A stretch of DNA of 64,000 bases from Rhizobium rhododendri (GTDB lineage: Bacteria; Pseudomonadota; Alphaproteobacteria; Rhizobiales; Rhizobiaceae): positions 62,001-126,000 of the forward strand of contig NZ_CP117268.1 of the NCBI RefSeq assembly GCF_007000325.2, written 5' to 3'. A program made the position numbers and the translations under genes. Below, one piece after another: positions 9,917 to 18,278 of this stretch (position 1 is the stretch's first letter; every line of letters begins with the position of its first letter). The notes beneath the pieces are model-generated. The model searched no databases. It was not told the origin of the DNA and saw nothing but the letters and a program-made list of their open reading frames with translations.

Positions 9917-10101
9917 GCCATGCGTTCCTTTTTCGACTGCCGCTTAGCGTTCCAGGAACTTGGTGCGCGTATTTGCTTCATGAAATCAAAGCCCCATTCT
10001 GCCGTCAAGCTCGTCGGCGGACCATAGCCGAGACATTGTTGGCAAATTATGTCAGCTCTATCCCGTGGTAGCGAGGCAGAAGAAAGGCGCTTTCTCGTGC
10101 A

Positions 10102-10947
10102 TCAGCGGCTTGCGTTGCGTGGATCGAGCAGGTCGCGCAGGCCGTCGCCGAGCATGTTGAAGCCGACTACAGATAGGGCGATGGCAAGGCCGGGCAGGAT
10201 GGCAAGCCATGGGGCCAGCGCCAGATAGGTCTGCGCGTCGGCCAGCATCCGCCCCCACGTCGGAGCCGGCGGGGAAAGTCCCAGCCCCAGGAAACTGAGC
10301 CCTGCCTCGGTCAGGATCGCAAGGCCCAGCTGGATGGTTACCTGGACGATGATCTGGCTGGCGATATTCGGCAGCACGTGCCGGAGGGAGATGGACAGGC
10401 GGGTATTGCCGAGCGCGTGGGCGGCGAGAACGTAATCCCGGCTCCAGGCCTGCAGGGCGCTTGCCATGCTGACGCGGGCAAAGACCGGGATCATGAAGGT
10501 GGCGATCGCCAGGATCGCTGTCAAACGACCGGGTCCGAGAAAAGCCCCGAGCAGCATCGCCGACAGGATCGGCGGCAGGGCGAAGACCACGTCGCACACC
10601 CGCATTGTCACGAATTCGAAGGCGCCGCGCAGGGCCGCCGAGGTAATGCCGATGATAGAGCCGAGCGTGCCGCCGATGGCGACCGAGACGATGGCGATCG
10701 ACAGGGAGTTCCAGCAGCCGACCATCAGCATCGACAGCACGTCGCGTCCGAACTGGTCCGTGCCGAGCAGGCCAAAGGCGAGTGGCGGCTGCAGCTTGTG
10801 GGCGATCTGCATTTTGGCTGGCAACGCCGGTGTCCAGGCAAGCGACAAGAGCGCCACCGCAATCAGCAGCACAACAAGGGTGGCGCCGGCAACGAGAGCT
10901 TTTCGCCGGCGGGAGGGGCCTGTGTCCGGCAAAAAGGCGGCCACCAT
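10102..10947 (-). CDS. Peptide/nickel-type ABC permease, DppC-like
   Basis: This 281-residue inner-membrane permease of the DppC/OppC class has the N-terminal OppC extension, a GTDQFGRDVLSM motif near residue 62 and the family EAA loop (AAHALGNTRLSISLRHVLPN). Start ATG at 10947 has an AGGAGG site 5 nt upstream and begins 1 nt after the DppB stop; the frame is open further into dppB without a site. No ATPase gene follows, so the importer looks incomplete locally. Confidence 0.9.
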   Translation of the reverse strand: MVAAFLPDTGPSRRRKALVAGATLVVLLIAVALLSLAWTPALPAKMQIAHKLQPPLAFGLLGTDQFGRDVLSMLMVGCWNSLSIAIVSVAIGGTLGSIIGITSAALRGAFEFVTMRVCDVVFALPPILSAMLLGAFLGPGRLTAILAIATFMIPVFARVSMASALQAWSRDYVLAAHALGNTRLSISLRHVLPNIASQIIVQVTIQLGLAILTEAGLSFLGLGLSPPAPTWGRMLADAQTYLALAPWLAILPGLAIALSVVGFNMLGDGLRDLLDPRNASR

Positions 10948-10948
10948 C

Positions 10949-11896
10949 TCAACCTCCTTTTTGCAGGCGAGGATCGATCGCCAGATAGGAGAGGTCAACG
11001 AGGAAGTTCATGACGATCACGAGCGTTGCAAAGAACAGCACGACATCCTGCAGCACGATGACGTCGCGTTGCGATAGAGCCTGTAACGCCAGCCTTCCGA
11101 GGCCCGGCAGGTTGAAGACGTTTTCGACGAGAACGGCACCCGCCACCAGGAAGGTGAACTGCAACCCGAGCACCGTCAGGATGGGGATCATCGCATTCGG
11201 CACGGAATGTCGCCACAGCACGGCGCTGTCGGAGAGGCCCTTTGCCTTTGCCGTGCGGGTGAAGTCCTCGTGCGTGGTATCGACCACAGCTGCTCTGGTG
11301 ACGCGGGTTAGCACCCCCGCCTGCGGCAGCGCCAGGGCAACGGCCGGCATCAGCAGTGCCTTGACGGCAGGCCAGAAGCCGCCGCTCCAGCCGGGAAAGC
11401 CGCCCGACGGCATCAGCCCGAGCGTGGTGGAAAACAGCATGATCAGCAACAGCGCCACCCAGAAGGCAGGTACGGCGATGCTGACCTCGGCGATAACAGA
11501 GGCGATCCAATCGAACAGCCCACCCCGGCGCGATGCGGCGAGCGCGCCGAGCGGAATGGCGATGGCCATGGAGATGAGGACGGCACCAAGCGCCAGCGGC
11601 AGCGTGACGGCCAGCCGTTCGACGATGAGGCCGGCGACGGGGACAGCGTAGGTCGAGGACTGGCCAAGATCCCCCGTTGCAACGCCGGCCAGCCAATGGC
11701 CGTAGCGCAGCGGCAGAGGCTGGTCGAGGCCAAGCTGGTGGCGCAGCGAGGCAAGGGTTTGCGGCGAGGCAGAGGTGCCGAGCATGATCGAGGCCTGGTC
11801 GCCCGGCATGAGGTCGACCACGGTGAAGAGCAGCAGCGAGACAATCATCAGGGTCGCGAGGAGGCCGGCAAGGCGCCGCGCAATGAGTGCGATCAA
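10949..11896 (-). CDS. Peptide/nickel-type ABC permease, DppB-like
   Basis: This 315-residue inner-membrane protein has the DppB/OppB plan: an N-terminal helix (RRLAGLLATLMIVSLLLFTVVDLMPGD), then six further membrane segments and the EAA loop AKGLSDSAVLWRHSVPNAMIP. It lies 130 nt after the SBP stop and is followed immediately by dppC. Together the two would form the pore of an importer for peptides, nickel or glutathione-like solutes. Confidence 0.9.
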   Translation of the reverse strand: MIALIARRLAGLLATLMIVSLLLFTVVDLMPGDQASIMLGTSASPQTLASLRHQLGLDQPLPLRYGHWLAGVATGDLGQSSTYAVPVAGLIVERLAVTLPLALGAVLISMAIAIPLGALAASRRGGLFDWIASVIAEVSIAVPAFWVALLLIMLFSTTLGLMPSGGFPGWSGGFWPAVKALLMPAVALALPQAGVLTRVTRAAVVDTTHEDFTRTAKAKGLSDSAVLWRHSVPNAMIPILTVLGLQFTFLVAGAVLVENVFNLPGLGRLALQALSQRDVIVLQDVVLFFATLVIVMNFLVDLSYLAIDPRLQKGG

Positions 11897-12026
11897 GCGG
11901 TCACTCCCGGTCGGCGTGAGCGGGCGAGCAACGGTGTGCCATCTAGCCCCGATACGCTCGGCGAGGAGGATGGCAATACCATCGGCTGTTCAAGCGTCCT
12001 GATTCCGGTTTTGGCCACGCTTGCTC

Positions 12027-13604
12027 TCACTCTTCCCAGAAGACATTGGTGAGAACGTTCGACGGGACAGGCTCGTTTTCCCAGAGCCCCTTCAATTTCC
12101 GGCTCCAGACGCCGAGCTTCGGCATGACGAAGAGAAAGAGCGCCGGCACATCGTCTGCGAGAACGGTCTGCGCCTTGCCGTAGATCGCGGCCTGCTCGGC
12201 GGGATCCGTGGTTTCCTGCACCTTCTTCATCAAGGCGTCGAAGGCCGGGTTGCGATAGTTGAAGTAGTAGGGATCGCGCGAATAGATGTCGATGTCCATC
12301 GGCTCCGCATGGGCGACGATGGTCATCTGGTAGTTTTGGTCCTGCATGACATCCTGCACCCACTTGGCCGGAAATTCGGTGGTCTCGATGGTGACAGTCA
12401 CGCCGATGTCCGCCAGCATCGCCTGGATGATCTCCGCACTGCGCGAAGCGTACGCCATCTGCGGCGACTTGATGGTGAAGGAAAGGCCTTGGGGATAGCC
12501 GGCATCGGCGAGAAGCGCCCTGGCCTTTTGCGGATCGTAGGGCCACCTGGCGGTCAGGTCGAGAAAGCCCGGATCGTTCGGCGTGTAGTGGCTACCGATG
12601 GGTGTGCCGAGGCCAGACCAGGCGCCGTCGACGAGCGTCTTGCGGTCGATCGCCATCATCAGCGCCTGCCGGACGCGCTTGTCGTCGAAGGGCTTCTGGC
12701 TGTTGTTCATGCCGGCCACGACCTTGAGTTCGGTGTTGCCGATCCTCGTCACAAGCGCCTCGTCGCCTGCGAAGGAAGCCATCAGCTCCGGTGCCGCAAA
12801 TTCCGGAATGGCATCCACGCCGCCGGACTTCAACGCCGCGGCCTGGGCCTGCGGATCGGAGATGAACCGGAACGTCACCTTGTCCAGCCTGACAGACACG
12901 GTCTTGTTCCAGTAGTTGTCGTTCCTTTCTAGCTCGACCCTGTCGCCTTTCGCCCAGCTGACGAACCTGAACGGGCCGGTGCCGATCGGTCTGGTCTTGT
13001 CGTCGGCGGCCGAATTGGGTGACACCATGACGGCCGCCGGCCAGCCGAGCCAAGAGAGCAGGCTGCCCGTCGGTGCCGACAGATGCAGCACAAGGGTTTG
13101 CGGATCCGGCGTGACGATGGAGGCGATGGTGGTGAAAAACCGCTTTTGCGGATTGACCGAGCTGCTGCCACGGGCGCGATCCAGGGTGAATTTGGCGGTT
13201 GTCGAATCAAATGGCTGGCCGTCGTGGAATTTGACGCCGGATTGCAGATGGAACGTATAGGTCAGGCCGTCCGGCGAGATTTCCCAGCCTTTGGCCAGCT
13301 GCGGCTGCACCTTGCCGGCCTCGTCTATCGCGACCAGTCCCTCGAAAATGTTCTGCCAGCTGACCTGGCCGATGGCGACGGGAGCGGCGATGGTCGGGTC
13401 GAGGCCCGAAGGCTCGATCGTCATGCCGAGATCGAGCGAGCTTTTGGCCGCCTCTGCAGGCGCAGGACCGAAAATCAGAAGGCTGGTGGAAACTGCTCCC
13501 CAGATTGCCAGACGTCGAGCCGGTCGGATCAACGATGCGCGCGCGACCGTCGCCAGCTGCTCTCCTGCACATGCGTTGCGCCTTGCTCTCGTCCAGTTCC
13601 TCAT
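12027..13604 (-). CDS. Peptide-type ABC transporter substrate-binding protein (SBP_bac_5)
   Basis: This 525-residue periplasmic binding protein of the DppA/OppA family has a long N-terminal region and a hydrophobic signal stretch (LAIWGAVSTSLLIFGPAPAEAA, cleavage near residue 52). Family runs include GWEISPDGLTYTFHLQSGVKFHDG and KFTLDRA. The ATG at 13604 has an AAGGAAAG site; an in-frame start 33 codons upstream would cross the promoter. It is first gene of the SBP-DppB-DppC operon and divergent from a TetR regulator. Substrate unknown. Confidence 0.87.
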   Translation of the reverse strand: MRNWTRARRNACAGEQLATVARASLIRPARRLAIWGAVSTSLLIFGPAPAEAAKSSLDLGMTIEPSGLDPTIAAPVAIGQVSWQNIFEGLVAIDEAGKVQPQLAKGWEISPDGLTYTFHLQSGVKFHDGQPFDSTTAKFTLDRARGSSSVNPQKRFFTTIASIVTPDPQTLVLHLSAPTGSLLSWLGWPAAVMVSPNSAADDKTRPIGTGPFRFVSWAKGDRVELERNDNYWNKTVSVRLDKVTFRFISDPQAQAAALKSGGVDAIPEFAAPELMASFAGDEALVTRIGNTELKVVAGMNNSQKPFDDKRVRQALMMAIDRKTLVDGAWSGLGTPIGSHYTPNDPGFLDLTARWPYDPQKARALLADAGYPQGLSFTIKSPQMAYASRSAEIIQAMLADIGVTVTIETTEFPAKWVQDVMQDQNYQMTIVAHAEPMDIDIYSRDPYYFNYRNPAFDALMKKVQETTDPAEQAAIYGKAQTVLADDVPALFLFVMPKLGVWSRKLKGLWENEPVPSNVLTNVFWEE

Positions 13605-13766
13605 GGAGATTCTTTCCTTGACGGCGATATCTGGAAAGCTACAGCGGAATTTGCGGGTCGATGCAAGTCCGCTGACACATGGCAGGTCGCGCCATACGAT
13701 CATAGAGGCATCCTTCTCTATGCTGCACCGCGAAAGGATGTGACTTGCAACGCCCGCCGCGATGGT

Positions 13767-13795
13767 ATATCGAACTGTACGGTTCGGTTCGATAT
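13767..13795. promoter_or_regulatory. Palindromic operator candidate between SBP operon and tetR
   Basis: ATATCGAAC and GTTCGATAT are exact 9-bp inverted arms separated by 11 bp. Nested inside, CGAACTGTACGGTTCG (13771-13786) is a near-perfect dyad of the size TetR dimers bind. It lies between the divergent SBP gene (start 13604) and tetR (start 13893), about 98 bp before the latter. Confidence 0.5.
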
Positions 13796-13892
13796 TTAAT
13801 TGTATGACTTTTGTCAGTCATTGCATTTGCAGGCTTGTTCGGCTCCGTCGGCGTGACGGCGTTCACGCTATAAAGATTTAAGCGGCACAGAT

Positions 13893-14525
13893 ATGTCTGT
13901 CACTGAAAATGAAACGGTTCACCGGTTGCCTCGCGGCCGACCCCGCCTGGACCCCGATCTCCGCAAGACAAGTATCGTCGAGACTGCCCTCAGGGTTTTC
14001 ATCGAGGTGGGTTTCGTCGACGCGACGATGGAAATGATCGCCGCACGCTGCGCAATCTCCAAGGCCACGCTCTATAGTGCGTTCTCCAGCAAGCGTGACC
14101 TTTTCACATCGGTGGTTGAGGTTGCCGTCCGCCTGGAAATTCCGGATGAAATCGAAGGTGGCTCGGTTGCCAAGACCCTCGAGACGATCCTTCTGCCACC
14201 GTCCGACGGTCATGAGTCGGAGCTGGACGACCGGGATGCCATCCTACGGATCGTATACACCCAAGGGCAGGACCATCCCGAGCTCTGGGAGATCTACCGG
14301 TGCACGACTAGCAAGGAGTCTGAGCGGCTGACGGCCTGGCTGCTGAAGCAGCAGGCGCAAGGACGGCTGATCATCGACGATGCAACGATGATCGCCCAGA
14401 TGCTCATGAACGTCGCCCTCGGCTATCCGCCAAACCGATCCGAGGCTGTGGTCGGACCCCTGACGCGGGTGCCCTACCTCAGGGAGTTCGTAACAATATT
14501 CTGCCGCGGGATTTCCGTCTCCTGA
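13893..14525 (+). CDS. TetR/AcrR-family transcriptional regulator
   Basis: This 210-residue protein has a TetR DNA-binding domain at about residues 24-75 (ETALRVFIEVGFVDATMEMIAARCAISKATLYSAFSSKRDLF) and a C-terminal ligand-binding domain of the TetR_C/AefR-like type. The N-terminal GRPRLDP run is the common basic arm. It is divergent from the DppABC-like operon and probably represses it, its own gene, or both, through the dyad at 13767-13795. Ligand unknown. Confidence 0.85.
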   Translation: MSVTENETVHRLPRGRPRLDPDLRKTSIVETALRVFIEVGFVDATMEMIAARCAISKATLYSAFSSKRDLFTSVVEVAVRLEIPDEIEGGSVAKTLETILLPPSDGHESELDDRDAILRIVYTQGQDHPELWEIYRCTTSKESERLTAWLLKQQAQGRLIIDDATMIAQMLMNVALGYPPNRSEAVVGPLTRVPYLREFVTIFCRGISVS

Positions 14526-14549
14526 CGGCAGGCAACTCAGGTCGTCGTT

Positions 14550-14963
14550 TCAGTGGCGATCAACAAGTACCGAGCAACTGGCCGCGCGCGTGACGCGGTC
14601 GACGATCGACCCGAACAGGGCATCCGTGATGTCCTGCACATGGGTGCCGACGATGACGAGGTCGGCATTGCGCTCACGGGCTGCATCGAGGATCGTCGGG
14701 GCAACGCGGCCGGCCTTGATCATGTAGGTGGCTTCGATGTTGAGGCGCGAGCAGAGGGATTTTAACTTTGCCTCGACGTCGCTCATCCAGTCCATATCGG
14801 CGCTCGATGGCGCGGATTGGGGTGTGTAATGCGGAACTGATTCCACGACGTGCAGCGCAATGATCTCGCCATCACTGTCGAGCAGCGCGGATGCGCGACG
14901 CAACATGTGTTCCGCCTTTTCACGCGGGCCTAGTCCTATGGCGCAAATTATCCTGGAATACAT
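14550..14963 (-). CDS. Universal stress protein UspA family
   Basis: This single-domain Usp protein has 137 residues. The N-terminus RIICAIGLGP matches the Usp beta-1 strand. The ATP-binding G-2x-G-9x-G(S/T) signature is near the C-terminus as GTHVQDITDALFGSIVDRV, slightly degenerate because HV replaces RG. Family members bind ATP or act as stress modulators in the cytoplasm. An FNR/FixK-like box 70 bp upstream suggests low-oxygen induction, as is common for rhizobial usp genes. Confidence 0.82.
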   Translation of the reverse strand: MYSRIICAIGLGPREKAEHMLRRASALLDSDGEIIALHVVESVPHYTPQSAPSSADMDWMSDVEAKLKSLCSRLNIEATYMIKAGRVAPTILDAARERNADLVIVGTHVQDITDALFGSIVDRVTRAASCSVLVDRH

Positions 14964-15032
14964 GCTGTCTTTACCACCGAGAGAGAGTTGATCCGTCCAA
15001 GATCACTTGGACCTTCCACCCTCGGCTTGGCT

Positions 15033-15046
15033 TTGACAAAGATCAA
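15033..15046 (-). promoter_or_regulatory. FNR/FixK-type anaerobox candidate upstream of usp
   Basis: TTGACAAAGATCAA matches the FNR/FixK consensus TTGAT-N4-ATCAA at all but one position. Its centre is about 76 bp before the usp ATG, which would leave a leader of roughly 30 nt if the box sits near -41. A separate inverted repeat, GTCCAAG-ATCA-CTTGGAC, lies at 14995-15012 between box and gene. Confidence 0.45.
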
Positions 15047-15110
15047 CCGGAATAGCTGTTTTGGTCGTTCTATTGTATAGCCGGCGCAATAAACCTGGTC
15101 ATGTGGCGTG

Positions 15111-15800
15111 TCATGGAAACAGACCGGCGCAGCGCGCGGTGTTGCGCACATGGGTTTCCATGGCCAGCCTGGCGCGTTCGACATCGTTGGATTTCAGCGC
15201 CGCGATGATGGCGCGATGCTCGGCCACCGATGCCAGCATGCGCGAGGGTTCGGTGATCGGGATTGGCTGTCGCTGCGTTTCGGTCAGCTGCTCGCGGACC
15301 GTCTGGTAGAGTGCCCGCAGCATTGCATTGCTGCAGCCGGAGGCGATGATGCCATGGAATTCGAGATCGGCTTCGACATTCGTCAGCAGATCCTCGCTGG
15401 CCCAGCACTCCTCCATGGTCCTCGTCGCGTCCTCCATTGCCTGCAGCTGGCCTCCCGTCAACCGTCCGGCCGCAAGGGCCGCAATGTTGCCTTCGAGCAT
15501 GATGCGCGTCTGGAAGACATCGAACACCGAATAGCTGTCGGCGTAGCGCCACGGTGCCATGGCGTTGGTCGCCGACGGGCGGTTGCCGGCCACGAAGGTG
15601 CCCCTGCCCGCCTCTGTCTTGAGCAGGCCCAGCGTTTCGAGCGTCAGCAGCGCCTCGCGCAGCGATGCCCGGCTGATGCCAAGTCGAACGGAAAACTCCC
15701 GCTGCGAGGGGATCTTTTGTCCTGCCTTCAACTCCCCGGCCTTGATCATATCCTGGATAAGCCGGGCGGCCGATTGGGGAACGAGTGTTCTGGTGAGCAT
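15111..15800 (-). CDS. FadR-subfamily GntR regulator (FCD domain)
   Basis: This 229-residue regulator has an N-terminal GntR winged helix (KIPSQREFSVRLGISRASLREALLTLETLGLLKTEAGRGTFV, residues 28-69) and a C-terminal all-helical FCD domain with the metal-ligand-type residues expected (D, H, H spaced across residues 100-215, e.g. ADLEFHGIIA and VAEHRAIIAALKS). It is divergent from the ABC-hydantoinase operon, and a perfect FadR-type palindrome lies between them. The likely role is a ligand-relieved repressor of that operon. Confidence 0.88.
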   Translation of the reverse strand: MLTRTLVPQSAARLIQDMIKAGELKAGQKIPSQREFSVRLGISRASLREALLTLETLGLLKTEAGRGTFVAGNRPSATNAMAPWRYADSYSVFDVFQTRIMLEGNIAALAAGRLTGGQLQAMEDATRTMEECWASEDLLTNVEADLEFHGIIASGCSNAMLRALYQTVREQLTETQRQPIPITEPSRMLASVAEHRAIIAALKSNDVERARLAMETHVRNTARCAGLFP

Positions 15801-15907
15801 TCAACGTCTTCTTTGTGCCGGCGCGGCCGATGATGTCGTGCCACTAATGTCGTGAACTCTATTTTACTTTATTGCCGTCTTGCAAATGCCAGGCCGCCAT
15901 GCTTGAT

Positions 15908-15936
15908 TGGTCGAACTGGTCTGACCAGTTCGACCA
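15908..15936. promoter_or_regulatory. Perfect 29-bp palindrome with FadR-type core operator
   Basis: TGGTCGAACTGGTC, a single T, then GACCAGTTCGACCA form a perfect inverted repeat with 14-bp arms. Its centre reads TGGTCTGACCA, exactly the TGGT-N3-ACCA core that FadR-subfamily GntR proteins bind. The outer TGGTC/GACCA pair repeats the half-site. It lies between the divergent FCD regulator and the ABC SBP gene. Confidence 0.72.
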
Positions 15937-15973
15937 CATAAAACTGATGGGTAAAATAAATCAAGGGGAACCC

Positions 15974-16771
15974 ATGCGCACTCCGTCATTTCTGAAAACA
16001 ACCATTCTCACAGCAATCCTGGCCTTTGCCGGATCTTCGATCTCTTTCGCAGCCGATCTCTCGGTCGGTGCCAACATCGGCAATGTCCCCTGGGAGTTCC
16101 AGGACGATACCGGCAAGACTGTCGGCTTTGAAGTCGATCTTGTCACCGAGATTGCCAAGCGTCTCGGCAAGTCTGTCGAGTTCGTCAACATCCCGTTCAA
16201 CGGGCTATTCTCAGCGGTGCAATCCGGCCGCATTAACATGGCCGTTTCGTCGATCACCATCACGCCCAAGCGCCTCGAATCCGTCACCTTCGCCCAGCCC
16301 TACTACGATAGCGACCAGTCGCTGACGGTGACGGCAGCCAGCGGCATTGCCGATCTTGCCGGGATGAAGGGCAAGGTCGTGGGTGTCGATACCGGTTCCA
16401 CCGGCGACATGTGGGCGACCGAGAACACCGGCAAATACGGGCTCGGCGAAATCCGCCGCTTCGAAGGCTTGCAGCCTGCGATGCTCGATCTCGTTGCCGG
16501 CCGCATCGACGGCTACATCAGCGACATCCCGGCTCTGCAGTATTACGTCAAGGACAAGCCGAACCTGAAAGTCGTCGAGCGTATTCCGACGGGCGAGAAG
16601 TATTCGATCATGTTCAACAAGGGCGATGCTCTTGCCAAGCAGGTCAACGACGTCATCACCACGCTGAAGGGCGAAGGCTATATCGCCAAGCTGCACCAGA
16701 CATGGTTCGGCGCAAAGGCCGAAGACACCACCTCGACGGTCAAGGTCATGGATATGCCGGCCGCCAAGTAA
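15974..16771 (+). CDS. Polar amino-acid-type ABC transporter substrate-binding protein
   Basis: This 265-residue SBP_bac_3 protein has a signal peptide (LKTTILTAILAFAGSSISFAAD; cleavage near residue 23) and family runs VGFEVDLVTEIAKRLGK and VNIPFNGLFSAVQSGRINMAVSSITIT. ATG 15974 has an AAGGGGAA site; the open frame further upstream crosses the palindrome and is rejected. First gene of an SBP-permease-ATPase-PLP enzyme-hydantoinase run. Its ligand may be a hydantoin, carbamoyl amino acid or amino acid, judging by neighbours only. Confidence 0.88.
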   Translation: MRTPSFLKTTILTAILAFAGSSISFAADLSVGANIGNVPWEFQDDTGKTVGFEVDLVTEIAKRLGKSVEFVNIPFNGLFSAVQSGRINMAVSSITITPKRLESVTFAQPYYDSDQSLTVTAASGIADLAGMKGKVVGVDTGSTGDMWATENTGKYGLGEIRRFEGLQPAMLDLVAGRIDGYISDIPALQYYVKDKPNLKVVERIPTGEKYSIMFNKGDALAKQVNDVITTLKGEGYIAKLHQTWFGAKAEDTTSTVKVMDMPAAK

Positions 16772-16787
16772 CCGGCTAGCCCGACGG

Positions 16788-16815
16788 GGATGGCGGCTGA
16801 TGTCGCCATCCTTTT
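16788..16815 (+). terminator. Stem-loop with T-run after SBP gene (attenuator-like)
   Basis: GGATGGCG and CGCCATCC pair around an 8-nt loop and are followed by TTTT. It stands between the SBP stop and the permease start. In ABC operons such structures commonly reduce downstream expression or protect the SBP mRNA. Either role is inferred. Confidence 0.6.
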
Positions 16816-16839
16816 CCCGACGATCTGACCGGCGGTTTC

Positions 16840-17514
16840 ATGGATATTTTCACGACATTCTTCAACGTTCCTGTCCTCACCAGGGCGTTTCCACTTTTGA
16901 TATCGGGGCTCTGGGTGACGCTGGAGATCGGTATCACCAGCATTTTCGCCGGCCTTGTCGGCGGCATGTTCCTGGCGCTGCTTCGCCTCTACGCGCCGGC
17001 ACCGGTGCGGGCGATCGCCAAGATCTATACGGATTTCTTTCGGTCCATCCCGCTGCTCGTTTTGTTGATCATCGTCTACTATGCCCTGCCCTTCGTCGGC
17101 ATCCGCTTTTCGCCGTTCTTCTCGGCGGTGGCAGCCCTGACACTCGTGTCGATTGCCTATACTGCGGAGATTTTCCGGGCCGGCATCGAGGCTATCCCTC
17201 GTGGCCAGTTCGAGGCTTCGGAGGCGCTGGGTCTTTCCTACCGGCCGATGATGATCGACGTCATCCTGCCGCAGGCGATCAAGATCGTCATCCCGCCGCT
17301 GACCAACAACTGCATCAACGTCATCAAGGACACGGCGCTCGCCTCCGTCGTCGCCATGCCGGATCTGCTGAAGCAGGCGACACAGGCGCAGGCGCTGATG
17401 GCCAACCCCTCTCCGTTGATCGGCGCTGCCATTATCTATGTCGCCTTCCTCTGGCCGCTGGTGACCATCGTTGCCCGGCTTGAGAAACGCTTCAATGTCG
17501 GGAGGCGCTCATGA
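16840..17514 (+). CDS. Amino-acid-type ABC permease (HisMQ family)
   Basis: This 224-residue inner-membrane permease carries the His/Glu/Gln/Arg/opine family signature. [18 protein letters not shown] and the EAA loop [27 protein letters not shown] are both visible. Only one permease gene is present, so the pore is probably a homodimer. Its stop overlaps the ATPase start by 4 nt. Confidence 0.9.
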   Translation: MDIFTTFFNVPVLTRAFPLLISGLWVTLEIGITSIFAGLVGGMFLALLRLYAPAPVRAIAKIYTDFFRSIPLLVLLIIVYYALPFVGIRFSPFFSAVAALTLVSIAYTAEIFRAGIEAIPRGQFEASEALGLSYRPMMIDVILPQAIKIVIPPLTNNCINVIKDTALASVVAMPDLLKQATQAQALMANPSPLIGAAIIYVAFLWPLVTIVARLEKRFNVGRRS

Positions 17515-18248
17515 GACCGATCATCAGCATCCAGGGCCTCAAGAAGTCATACGGCGATTTCGAGGTGCTACACGGTATCGATCTCGAGATCGGCGAAGGC
17601 GAGGTGGTCTGCGTCATTGGGCCATCCGGCTCCGGCAAGTCGACGCTGATCCGCTGCATCAACCATCTCGAGGGATTTTCGCCGGAGAGCACAATCCATG
17701 TTGACGGCATCAAGGTCGAGCGCGGCAAGGCGCTGGCGCAGGTCCGCGCCGAAGTCGGCATGGTGTTTCAGTCGTTCAACCTGTTTCCGCACCTGACCGT
17801 CCTGAAAAACGTCATGCTGGCGCCAATGCGGGTGCGCGGCACGACAACTGCGGATGCCGCCCGCAAGGCGCGCGAGTTGCTGACCCGTGTCGGCATTTCC
17901 GAGCAGTCTGACAAATATCCGGAGCAGCTTTCCGGCGGCCAGCAGCAGCGCGTCGCCATTGCCCGGGCGCTGGCCATGGAGCCGCGGGTGCTGTTGTTCG
18001 ACGAACCGACCTCATCGCTCGATCCGGAAATGGTCGGCGAGGTGCTTGACGTCATGCGCAAGCTCGCCGGCACCGGCGTGACGATGATCGTCGTCACCCA
18101 CGAGATGGGATTTGCCCGCCAGGTAGCCGACAGGGTGATCTTCATGGATGGCGGGCGCATCATCGAGGCCGGCACGCCGGCGGAGATATTCGACGCGCCG
18201 CAACAGGAGCGCACCAAAAGCTTCCTGCGCGCCGTTCTCAATCACTGA
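17511..18248 (+). CDS. Amino-acid-type ABC ATP-binding protein (GlnQ/HisP class)
   Basis: This 245-residue ATPase has Walker [10 protein letters not shown] near residue 38, signature [15 protein letters not shown] near residue 140, Walker [14 protein letters not shown] and an H-loop THEMGFA, all intact. The ATG overlaps the permease stop (ATGA). It completes a full polar amino-acid-type importer with the two preceding genes. Confidence 0.92.
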   Translation: MRPIISIQGLKKSYGDFEVLHGIDLEIGEGEVVCVIGPSGSGKSTLIRCINHLEGFSPESTIHVDGIKVERGKALAQVRAEVGMVFQSFNLFPHLTVLKNVMLAPMRVRGTTTADAARKARELLTRVGISEQSDKYPEQLSGGQQQRVAIARALAMEPRVLLFDEPTSSLDPEMVGEVLDVMRKLAGTGVTMIVVTHEMGFARQVADRVIFMDGGRIIEAGTPAEIFDAPQQERTKSFLRAVLNH

Positions 18249-18278
18249 AAAACAAAATATTCCGGGAGAGATCACCTC

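Noticed and set aside
15908..15936. Intrinsic terminator
   Set aside because: The perfect palindrome has no T-run, lies between divergent genes and matches the FadR-type operator core, so operator is the better reading.
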